A stretch of DNA of 9,756 bases from DASSKO01 sp035690425. Lineage in GTDB: Bacteria; Actinomycetota; Actinomycetes; Propionibacteriales; Nocardioidaceae. The stretch is taken from positions 1 through 9,756 of the forward strand of contig DASSKO010000136.1 of the NCBI GenBank assembly GCA_035690425.1, in the 5' to 3' direction. Both the position numbers and the translations under genes were made by a program. The notes below the pieces were generated by a model. It ran no database searches. It saw only the letters and a program-made list of their open reading frames with translations, and had not been told where the DNA came from. Below are positions 1-5,302 of this stretch, piece after piece; within the stretch, counting starts at the first letter, position 1, and each line of letters starts with the position of its first letter.

Positions 1-1247
1 GCCGGCTGCTGGGTGAGGTTGAAGGGATAGCTGAACGGCGTCCAGCTCGTCCAGCGGGGTGCCGTGGAGTCCGCAGGCACCTCGACGCCGGCCTCGAAGG
101 CCACCCGGGGAAGCGTCGGCGTCAGCAGCAGGTCGTAGCTGTCGTGGAACCGGCCCATCGCCACCCCCAGCGCCATCCGCTGCGCCGTCGCCTCCAGATA
201 GTCCAGCGCCGAATAGGTCTCACCCTGCTCGCACACCTGCGCCAGCGCCGGCTCGACCTCGCCGCGGGCCTCCCGGGGGAAGGCCGCCAGCACCTTCGCG
301 ACGCCGGCGTACCAGAGCACGTCGAACGCCTCGATCGGGTCACCGAAGCCCGGGTCGACCTCTTCCACATGTGCGCCGAGCTCGGAGAACACCGACGCGG
401 CCCGTTGCACGATCGCGGCGACCTCCGGGTCCACGTCGACGTACCCGAGCGTGGGGCTGAAGGCGACCCGAAGCCCGGCGACTCCGTCGTCGAGGCCGGC
501 GTGGAAGGAGGCCGGGGGAGGTGCCAGCTGTGACCAGTCGCGGCTGTCGGGCTGGCTGACGACGTCGAGCAGCAGCGCGGAGTCCTCGACGGTCCAGGTC
601 ATCGGCCCGGCGTGCGCCAGCGTGCCGAAGGGGCTGGCCGGGAACAGCGGGATCCGGCCATAGGTGGGCTTCATGCCGAACACCCCGCAGAAGCTCGCCG
701 GGATCCGCACCGACCCGCCCCCGTCGGTGCCCAGCGAGAGCGGGCTGGCGCCCACCGCCACAGCCACCGCCGCACCACCGCTGGAGCCCCCCGAGGTGCG
801 GCTGGGATCCCACGGGTTCCGGGTGATCCCGTGCCGCAGGCTGTCGGTGACGCCCTTCCAGCCGAGCTCCGGGGTCGTGGTCTTGCCGACGAAGACGGCT
901 CCGCTGTCACGCAGCCGTGCGACGCTCGGGGCGTCCTCGGCCCAGGGCTGGTCGGAACGGATCAGCCGAGAGCCCCGCAGCGTCGGCCAGCCCTTGGTGA
1001 TGAACAGGTCCTTGATCGCGGTCGGGACGCCGTCGACCGGCCCCAGCGGCTCGCCGCTGCGCCAGCGCCGCTCCGAGGCCGCGGCCTGCGCGAGGGCGCT
1101 GTCGGCATCGACCAGGCAGAACGCGTTGAGCTCGGCGTCGGTCTCGTCGATGCGCTGGAGTGCGGCCTTGGTGGCCTCGACCGGGGAGAGGTCACCGCTG
1201 CGGTAGCCATCGGCCAGCTCGGTGGCGGTGGGCAGCCCGTCGGTCAT
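1..1247 (-). CDS. Amidase-signature family amidohydrolase, C-terminus cut by window edge
   Basis: Hydrolyses a C-N amide bond to a carboxylate plus ammonia or an amine; expected in the cytoplasm, as no signal peptide is visible. The minus-strand frame is open from the ATG at 1247 to the window edge (415 codons), so perhaps 50-80 residues are missing. The Ser-cisSer-Lys triad is intact: K79 in VPTAIKD, S155 in TSGGSSGGAA, and nucleophile S179 in GTDGGGSVRIPAS. The 76- and 24-residue spacings match the family (as in FAAH). The last visible residues, YPFNLTQQP, are the conserved late motif of the family. The start follows a good AGGGAGGA ribosome site. It lies 18 bp after the dehydrogenase stop, so the two are probably cotranscribed. 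It is not convincingly GatA, because no gatB or gatC is adjacent and the context is catabolic. The family call is secure; the substrate is unknown. Confidence 0.93.
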   Translation of the reverse strand, partial: MTDGLPTATELADGYRSGDLSPVEATKAALQRIDETDAELNAFCLVDADSALAQAAASERRWRSGEPLGPVDGVPTAIKDLFITKGWPTLRGSRLIRSDQPWAEDAPSVARLRDSGAVFVGKTTTPELGWKGVTDSLRHGITRNPWDPSRTSGGSSGGAAVAVAVGASPLSLGTDGGGSVRIPASFCGVFGMKPTYGRIPLFPASPFGTLAHAGPMTWTVEDSALLLDVVSQPDSRDWSQLAPPPASFHAGLDDGVAGLRVAFSPTLGYVDVDPEVAAIVQRAASVFSELGAHVEEVDPGFGDPIEAFDVLWYAGVAKVLAAFPREARGEVEPALAQVCEQGETYSALDYLEATAQRMALGVAMGRFHDSYDLLLTPTLPRVAFEAGVEVPADSTAPRWTSWTPFSYPFNLTQQP

Positions 1248-1265
1248 GCGTCCTCCCTGAGGTGG

Positions 1266-2273
1266 TCAGCTGCCAGGCACGTAGCCGAGGCGCTTGTCGA
1301 CGATGTTGTGCAGCGGGGCGCCGGAGCGCCAACGGCCGAAGTTGGCGACGAAGAGGCGGGCCAGGTCGTCGTGCCAGCCGACGACGTCACCCGCCATGTG
1401 CGGGGAGACGAGTACGCCGTCCAGGGTCCACAGCGGGTGACCGGCCGGCAGCGGCTCCTGCGCGAACACGTCCAGCGCAGCTCCGGCGATCCGGCCGGAG
1501 CGCAGCGCGTCCACCAGCGCCGCTTCGTCGACGAGCTGGCCACGTCCGATGTTGACGAAACGCGCGCCGGGCCGCATCGCAGCGAACGCCTCGGCGCCGA
1601 ACATGCCGCGGGTCGCATCGGTCAGCGGCGCGGCCGCCACCACGTAGTCGGCGTCGGGCAGCAGCGACAGCAGATCGGTGGACGCGTGCACCACGCCGAA
1701 GTCGCTGTCGGAGTCGCGGCGGGCCCGCCCGACCAGGCTTACCTCGACCCCCACCGCCGCCAGCAGCCGGCCGATCTCGCGCCCGATCGGGCCTGAGCCC
1801 ACGACGAGCGCACGCCGGCCGCCCAGGCCCTGGGTCTCGCGGTGCACCCAACGCCCGGCTTCCTGCGCGCGCAGCGTGCCGGGCAAATCCTTGGCGAACG
1901 CGAGCAGCAGCCCCAGGACGTACTCGGCGATCGGCCGTTCGAAGACGCCGCGTGAGTTGGTGACGACCACGTCGCTGTCGACCAAGGCCGGGAACAGCAG
2001 CCGGTCGACGCCCGCGCTGGCGACATGGATCCAGCTGATCGCCCCGGACGCCGTCCAGGCGTCGGCTACCGCTGTGGAGAAGAAGTCCCAGACGAAGAGC
2101 GCGTCGGCTCCGTCGATGGCGTCGGCCAGGTCGTCGGCGTTGGTGTAGCGAACCTCGGCCTGTTCCTCCACGGTGGCCATGCCGGGAGGGCGGTGGTCCG
2201 CGCAGAGCACGGCGACCGCGGGGTTCGCAGCTGGCGCCACCGCTCGTCCCACCTTCCTTGTACCGCCTTCCAT
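1266..2273 (-). CDS. D-isomer-specific 2-hydroxyacid dehydrogenase
   Basis: Reversible NAD(P)-dependent reduction of a 2-oxoacid to a D-2-hydroxyacid, in the cytoplasm. The 335 residues are normal for the family. The Rossmann glycine motif is GSGPIG (159-164). The catalytic residues are present: R244 in NIGRG, E273 in DVFAQEP and H292 in SPH. After beta-2 the sequence reads LVGRARR, with no Asp where NAD-specific enzymes usually have one, which hints at NADP(H) preference (inference). The start is uncertain. The ATG at 2273 has no clear ribosome site. A GTG at 2240 (codon 12) lies 11 nt after AAGGAAGG and would give a more typical N-terminus running straight into the first beta strand. It is first in a minus-strand pair with the amidase and divergent from the DUF3830 gene across a shared promoter-operator region. 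Glyoxylate/hydroxypyruvate reductase is one possible activity, but the substrate is not determined. Confidence 0.92.
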   Translation of the reverse strand: MEGGTRKVGRAVAPAANPAVAVLCADHRPPGMATVEEQAEVRYTNADDLADAIDGADALFVWDFFSTAVADAWTASGAISWIHVASAGVDRLLFPALVDSDVVVTNSRGVFERPIAEYVLGLLLAFAKDLPGTLRAQEAGRWVHRETQGLGGRRALVVGSGPIGREIGRLLAAVGVEVSLVGRARRDSDSDFGVVHASTDLLSLLPDADYVVAAAPLTDATRGMFGAEAFAAMRPGARFVNIGRGQLVDEAALVDALRSGRIAGAALDVFAQEPLPAGHPLWTLDGVLVSPHMAGDVVGWHDDLARLFVANFGRWRSGAPLHNIVDKRLGYVPGS

Positions 2274-2314
2274 GACGCAGCAAGACTCTCATCAAAATCG
2301 CCGCGCCAGGGCGA

Positions 2315-2342
2315 TTGACACGCTACGATCGAGTCGTAGGAT
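2315..2342 (+). promoter_or_regulatory. Predicted plus-strand promoter for DUF3830-racemase A
   Basis: TTGACA (2315-2320), a 16-nt spacer, then TAGGAT (2337-2342), a good actinobacterial -10. Transcription would begin near 2349, about 30 nt before the ATG at 2379. The last two bases of the -10 are the first two bases of the operator palindrome, so repressor binding should exclude RNA polymerase. The promoter overlaps the oppositely directed promoter for the dehydrogenase-amidase pair. Confidence 0.6.
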
Positions 2343-2348
2343 TGTCAA
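2320..2348 (-). promoter_or_regulatory. Predicted minus-strand promoter for dehydrogenase-amidase
   Basis: Read on the minus strand, a perfect TTGACA (2348-2343) is followed by a 17-nt spacer and TAGCGT (2325-2320), which fits the actinobacterial TANNNT -10 pattern. The start point would be near 2313, about 40 nt before the ATG at 2273. The -35 box lies wholly inside the operator palindrome at 2341-2352. A bound repressor would therefore block this promoter and the opposing one together. This is prediction from sequence only. Confidence 0.5.
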
Positions 2349-2353
2349 CAATC
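2340..2353. promoter_or_regulatory. GntR-type operator site 1 (divergent intergenic)
   Basis: GATTGTCAACAATC has perfect 6-bp arms (GATTGT/ACAATC) around a CA centre. A looser outer symmetry, GTAG...CTAC, flanks it with one extra G on the left. It is one of three copies in the window, and the shared stretch is TAGGATTGTC(A/G)ACAA. The ATTGT-NN-ACAAT form is typical of FadR-family GntR operators, and an FCD-type GntR gene lies about 2.1 kb downstream. The site sits between the divergent dehydrogenase and DUF3830 genes and overlaps core elements of both predicted promoters. Confidence 0.7.
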
Positions 2354-2378
2354 TACCAATTGTAGGAGGGCGAGTCCC

Positions 2379-2873
2379 ATGGCGCGATTCGTTCGCATCA
2401 CCCTGGAGAAGCGAGACGTCTCGTGTGTCGCCCGGCTGCTGGAGACCGAGGCACCGCGGACCTGCGCAGCGGTGTGGGACGCCCTCCCGCTGAGCGGCGA
2501 CGCGTTCCACGCCAAGTACGCGCGCAACGAGGTCTACACGATGGTTCCGCGGTTCGCCGCCGAACCACCGGGGCCGGAGAACACCACCGTGACCCCGATT
2601 CCCGCTGACGTCATGTACTTCGACTTCGCCGCCGGCGTCCTCGACCGTGCGTTCCGCGACGACGTGGGTGTCGAGGGCCTCCCGGGCGCCATCGACCTGG
2701 CGATCTTCTACGGACGCAACAACCTGCTGCTCAACGCCGACATGGGCTGGGTGGTCGGCAACGTGTGGGCGACCATCGTCGAGGGGCTCGACGAGATGGC
2801 GCCGGCCTGCCACGACGTCTGGCGCTCCGGCAGCGTCGGCGAGCGGCTGCTTTTCGAGCGGCACGAGATCTAG
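2379..2873 (+). CDS. DUF3830 family protein (cyclophilin-like fold)
   Basis: A 164-residue cytoplasmic protein recognised as DUF3830, a family with a cyclophilin-like beta-barrel and no established function. Family landmarks in order: APRTCAAVWDALPL (25-38), HAKYARNEVY (44-53), ENTTVTPIPADVMYF (67-81), FYGRNN (110-115), and GNVWATIVEGLDEM (127-140). No signal peptide or membrane segment is seen. The ATG follows a strong GTAGGAGGG site at 2362-2370 with 8 nt spacing. It is first in its transcription unit, 11 bp ahead of racemase A, which suggests the two act together. From what I know of the family, such genes tend to lie beside Asp/Glu racemases and amidases, as here, implying a role tied to that chemistry (binding, chaperone or enzyme). 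The family call rests on motif pattern, not on a search. Confidence 0.8.
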   Translation: MARFVRITLEKRDVSCVARLLETEAPRTCAAVWDALPLSGDAFHAKYARNEVYTMVPRFAAEPPGPENTTVTPIPADVMYFDFAAGVLDRAFRDDVGVEGLPGAIDLAIFYGRNNLLLNADMGWVVGNVWATIVEGLDEMAPACHDVWRSGSVGERLLFERHEI

Positions 2874-2884
2874 GGGCCTGGCAG

Positions 2885-3646
2885 ATGGCCGCGGAGAGCG
2901 TTCCCGGACCACGCGAGCTGTCCGGGCTCGGGATCGTCGTTCCGAGTGACTTCGCACTGGACAAGGAGCTGTGGCGCTGGGCCCCGGACGGCATCAGCCT
3001 GCACGTCAACCGGATGGGGTTCGTGCCCGTGCCCGTCACCCTCGCCATGGCGCACGCGGTCAGCGACCAGGTGCTGGTGGGCCAGGCCGCGGTCGAGCTG
3101 TCGACGGTCGCCTCGCGCATGTGTGCCTACATGTGCGCGTCGGGCAGCTTCGTCGACGGCCTGGCCGGTGAGAAGCTGCTGCGCGAGCAGCTGATGTTCG
3201 CCGGCTTCGACGCTGCGGTCACCACGTCGGGGGCGCTGCTGCAGGCGCTGGAGCATCTGCAGGTGCGCACGTTGGCGGTGGCCACGCCATACATCGACGG
3301 CCTGGCGTGGCGGTTGCTGGACTTCCTCGGCGAGGCCGGTGTGGACACCGTGGGCGGCGCGCACCTCGGGCTCACCGGGGCCATCTGGAAGGTCAGCTAC
3401 GACGAGGTGGTGCGGCTGGTGCGCGCGGCCGACCATCCAGACGCAGAGGCCATCTTCGTCAGCTGCACCAATGTGCCGACCTACGACGTCATCGCGCCGC
3501 TGGAGGCAGAGCTGGGCAAGCCCGTGCTCACCGCCAACCAGGTGACGATGTGGGCGGCGTCGCGGGGTCTCGGCGACCGCGCGATCGGTTACGGCCAGCG
3601 GCTGTTGGACGACGCGCTGCGGTGGCAGCCGGATGTCGCGGTCTGA
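2885..3646 (+). CDS. Asp/Glu racemase-superfamily protein, maleate isomerase-like (racemase A)
   Basis: A cofactor-free enzyme of the Asp/Glu racemase superfamily, in the branch with maleate cis-trans isomerase and arylmalonate decarboxylase. It is 253 residues long, the usual size. Both superfamily catalytic cysteines are visible: C84 in CASGSFVDG and C194 in VSCTNVPTYD. The late motif is GKPVLTANQVTMW (211-223). Two-cysteine members act as acid/base pairs that move a proton or isomerise a double bond, so isomerase or racemase activity is likely; the substrate is unknown. The ATG at 2885 has AGGGG overlapping the upstream TAG stop with about 8 nt spacing. An in-frame ATG at 2765 would bury the gene in DUF3830 and adds a non-family N-terminus, so I rejected it. 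It is cotranscribed with DUF3830 and paralogous to the next gene. Confidence 0.87.
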   Translation: MAAESVPGPRELSGLGIVVPSDFALDKELWRWAPDGISLHVNRMGFVPVPVTLAMAHAVSDQVLVGQAAVELSTVASRMCAYMCASGSFVDGLAGEKLLREQLMFAGFDAAVTTSGALLQALEHLQVRTLAVATPYIDGLAWRLLDFLGEAGVDTVGGAHLGLTGAIWKVSYDEVVRLVRAADHPDAEAIFVSCTNVPTYDVIAPLEAELGKPVLTANQVTMWAASRGLGDRAIGYGQRLLDDALRWQPDVAV

Positions 3647-3669
3647 GCCTCGACGCTCGCGACCAGTCG

Positions 3670-3685
3670 TAGGATTGTCGACAAC
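3670..3685. promoter_or_regulatory. GntR-type operator site 2 with TAGGAT -10-like element
   Basis: TAGGATTGTCGACAAC: a TAGGAT hexamer (3670-3675) fused to ATTGTCGACAAC (3674-3685), whose 10-bp core TTGTCGACAA is a perfect palindrome. The upstream context AGTCG is also shared with site 1. I see no convincing TTGACA-like -35 at 16-18 nt. If TAGGAT is the -10, transcription starts near 3682, about 34 nt before the GTG of racemase B. The site would control racemase B and the gntR gene itself, giving autoregulation. Confidence 0.65.
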
Positions 3686-3715
3686 TGCGTCGACCCGGAT
3701 GAACGGAGGTGTGCG

Positions 3716-4468
3716 GTGCCGACCTTGGGGACCGTAGGAATGCTCTACCCCGGTTACTCGGCCGAGGACGACTACCCGCTGCTCGAGCAGGCGCTCGGTG
3801 ACGTCTCGTTGCTCGTCGAGCACACCTCGGTGGGGGAGGACGCACATCGCGTCGATGCGCTGCTCGATCTCGGCGGTCCCGAGCGACTCGCCCAGGGCGC
3901 CGAGGCGCTGCGCCGCCACCACGTCGACGCGGCGGTGTGGGCGTGCACGAGCGGTAGTTTCGTGTTCGGGTGGAAGGGCGCGCATGCCCAGGCCGACGCC
4001 GTGGGCCGACGGCTCGGCGTGCCCGCGTCGAGCACCTCGCTGGCCTTCGCTCGCGCGACCCGGGCGCTCGACATCGACCGGGTCGCGGTCGCCGCCACCT
4101 ACCCCGACGACGTCACCGCGGCGTTCGTCGACTTCCTGGCCGCCGGCGGCATCGAGGTGGTGCGCCGCACCAGCCACGGCATCATCACCGCTGCCGAGGT
4201 CGGCACACTCGGACGCGACGCCGTACTCGAGCTGGCGACGGCCAACGATCACCCGGACGCGGCGGCGCTGTTGCTGCCCGACACGGCGCTGCACACCATC
4301 GCCTGGCTGGAGGACCTGGAGGCGGCGGTCGGCAAACCGGTCCTCACCGCGAACCAGGTGACGGCGTGGGAGGGTCTCCGGCTGCTGGGCAACACCGCCT
4401 CGCGGGACGGACTAGGGTCGTTGTTTCGCAGCGCTGCAACGAAGACGCACCTACCAGTGCCGTACTGA
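3716..4468 (+). CDS. Asp/Glu racemase-superfamily protein lacking the second catalytic Cys (racemase B)
   Basis: A 250-residue paralog of racemase A. The first catalytic cysteine is present: C77 in WACTSGSFVFGWKG. Anchoring on the shared GKPVLTANQVT motif (206-216), the second cysteine position is Asp (D189 in LLLPDTALHT) where A has C194. Standard two-cysteine racemase or maleate-isomerase chemistry is therefore unlikely. Arylmalonate decarboxylase also has a single catalytic Cys, but it keeps the second and has Gly at the first, so this protein is the mirror case. Decarboxylase, lyase, a novel acid/base pair (Cys/Asp), or a non-catalytic partner are all possible. The GTG at 3716 is chosen because GGAGG (3705-3709) lies 6 nt upstream and the N-terminus TLGTVGMLYPGYSAEDD is typical for the family. 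The stop is 14 nt before gntR, so they probably share a transcript. Confidence 0.87.
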   Translation: MPTLGTVGMLYPGYSAEDDYPLLEQALGDVSLLVEHTSVGEDAHRVDALLDLGGPERLAQGAEALRRHHVDAAVWACTSGSFVFGWKGAHAQADAVGRRLGVPASSTSLAFARATRALDIDRVAVAATYPDDVTAAFVDFLAAGGIEVVRRTSHGIITAAEVGTLGRDAVLELATANDHPDAAALLLPDTALHTIAWLEDLEAAVGKPVLTANQVTAWEGLRLLGNTASRDGLGSLFRSAATKTHLPVPY

Positions 4469-4482
4469 GGGGGAGACGCACC

Positions 4483-5160
4483 ATGGGCCTGGAAGGCATC
4501 GAGCCGGTCGATCGGAAGTCCACGGCCGGCATCATCGCCGACGAGCTGCGCGCGGCCATCATGCGCGGGACCCTCGAGTCGGGCACGCAGCTCGGCGAGG
4601 CGGAGCTGGCCGCGCAGCTCGGGGTCAGCCGCGGGCCGCTGCGGGAGGCGATGCAGCGACTGGTCCAGGAGGGCCTGCTGCGCAGCGAGCGGCACCGTGG
4701 GCTGTTCGTCATCGAGCTCGACGAGGCCGGCATCCTCGACGTCTACCGGGTGCGGCAGGTGATCGAGCACGCTGCCGCGCATCTGATGCTGCAACGCGAC
4801 GACGTCTCCCAGGTCGCCGACCGGCTCGCGGAGGTGCACGAGCGCATGTACCGCGCCGCCGACGACAACGACCGGCGAGCCCTGAGCGAGGCCGACCTGG
4901 AGTTCCACGAGGCCTTCGTCGCGGAGTCGGGAAGCCTTCGGCTGGTCCGGATGACGCGCACGCTGCTGGTCGAGACCCGGATGTGCATCTCGGCCATGGC
5001 CGAGGCATACGAGTTCCCCAAAGAGGTGGTCGACGAGCACGGCCTGATCGTCGAGGCGGTCCGCACCAAGGACAAGAGGCGCCTGGTCGCGCTGCTCGAC
5101 GCGCACATGCAGGACGCGTTGCGGCGCCTCACCACGGCGTACGCCGAGCTCAGCAGCTGA
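4483..5160 (+). CDS. GntR-family transcriptional regulator, FadR/FCD subfamily
   Basis: A ligand-responsive DNA-binding protein of 225 residues. The N-terminal winged helix-turn-helix (about 13-78) has LGEAELAAQLGVSRGPLREA and the EGLLRSERHRGLFV wing. The C-terminal all-helical FCD domain (about 85-215) carries the usual metal-site residues: D138 and H142 in DLEFHEAF, H186 in DEHGLI, and H208 in LLDAHMQDA. FCD members bind metal plus a small carboxylate, which fits control by a pathway acid. The ATG follows GAGGGGGAG, which overlaps the racemase B stop. Three matching palindromes upstream of the cluster's transcription units are its likely targets, including one ahead of its own operon. Repression is inferred from operator position over the -10; the inducer is unknown. 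Confidence 0.93.
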   Translation: MGLEGIEPVDRKSTAGIIADELRAAIMRGTLESGTQLGEAELAAQLGVSRGPLREAMQRLVQEGLLRSERHRGLFVIELDEAGILDVYRVRQVIEHAAAHLMLQRDDVSQVADRLAEVHERMYRAADDNDRRALSEADLEFHEAFVAESGSLRLVRMTRTLLVETRMCISAMAEAYEFPKEVVDEHGLIVEAVRTKDKRRLVALLDAHMQDALRRLTTAYAELSS

Positions 5161-5302
5161 TCGCCCCCCGTCAGCGCAGCGCCATCGCGACGTACTCGGT
5201 CGGCTTCGGAAGAATTCACCGGGCCCGCCCTCTTTCGCTCACGAGCTACGCGTGATTCATTGTTGGTCCTAGGATTGTCGACAATCGTCTCTGGAGTAAG
5301 TC
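5161..5302. other. Intergenic gap between gntR and aminotransferase
   Basis: 142 bp without a credible gene. No clear rho-independent terminator is visible after the gntR stop; there is only a short CGGGCCCG palindrome near 5220 and no T tract. The 3' third holds operator site 3 and the aminotransferase ribosome site GGAG (5293-5296). A spare ATTGT half-site lies at 5259-5263. Confidence 0.6.
5270..5286. promoter_or_regulatory. GntR-type operator site 3 with TAGGAT -10-like element
   Basis: TAGGATTGTCGACAATC: TAGGAT (5270-5275) runs into GATTGTCGACAATC (5273-5286), a perfect 14-bp palindrome and the most symmetric of the three copies. No good -35 is seen at 16-18 nt. Taken as a -10, it gives a start point near 5282 and a 5' leader of only about 21 nt before the aminotransferase ATG. 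A bound GntR dimer would cover both the -10 and the start point. Confidence 0.7.

Noticed and set aside
612..1796. Long plus-strand open frame antisense to the amidase and dehydrogenase
   Set aside because: Its composition is Arg/Gly/Ala-rich with no family motif, and it overlaps two minus-strand genes with intact active sites. It is an artefact of high GC at third positions.
2353..2365. Second inverted repeat CTAC-CAATT-GTAG just after operator 1
   Set aside because: It is imperfect, occurs once, overlaps the ribosome-site region and is not repeated at the other two promoters. It may be chance or a weak half-site.
3677..3682. GTCGAC core in the operators as a mere restriction-type hexamer coincidence
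   Set aside because: Similarity extends well beyond the hexamer and the position relative to start codons is consistent, so I kept it as an operator instead.
2870..4294. Long minus-strand frame across both racemase genes
   Set aside because: No recognisable motifs and no ribosome site. The plus-strand frames carry conserved catalytic motifs.
3970..4482. N-terminal extension of the GntR regulator upstream of 4483
   Set aside because: The in-frame extension runs through racemase B as basic low-complexity sequence. The ATG at 4483 has a proper ribosome site and gives the normal family length.
5161..5255. Small coding region or RNA gene after gntR
   Set aside because: No ribosome site, no conserved protein motif and no stable extended fold visible by eye.
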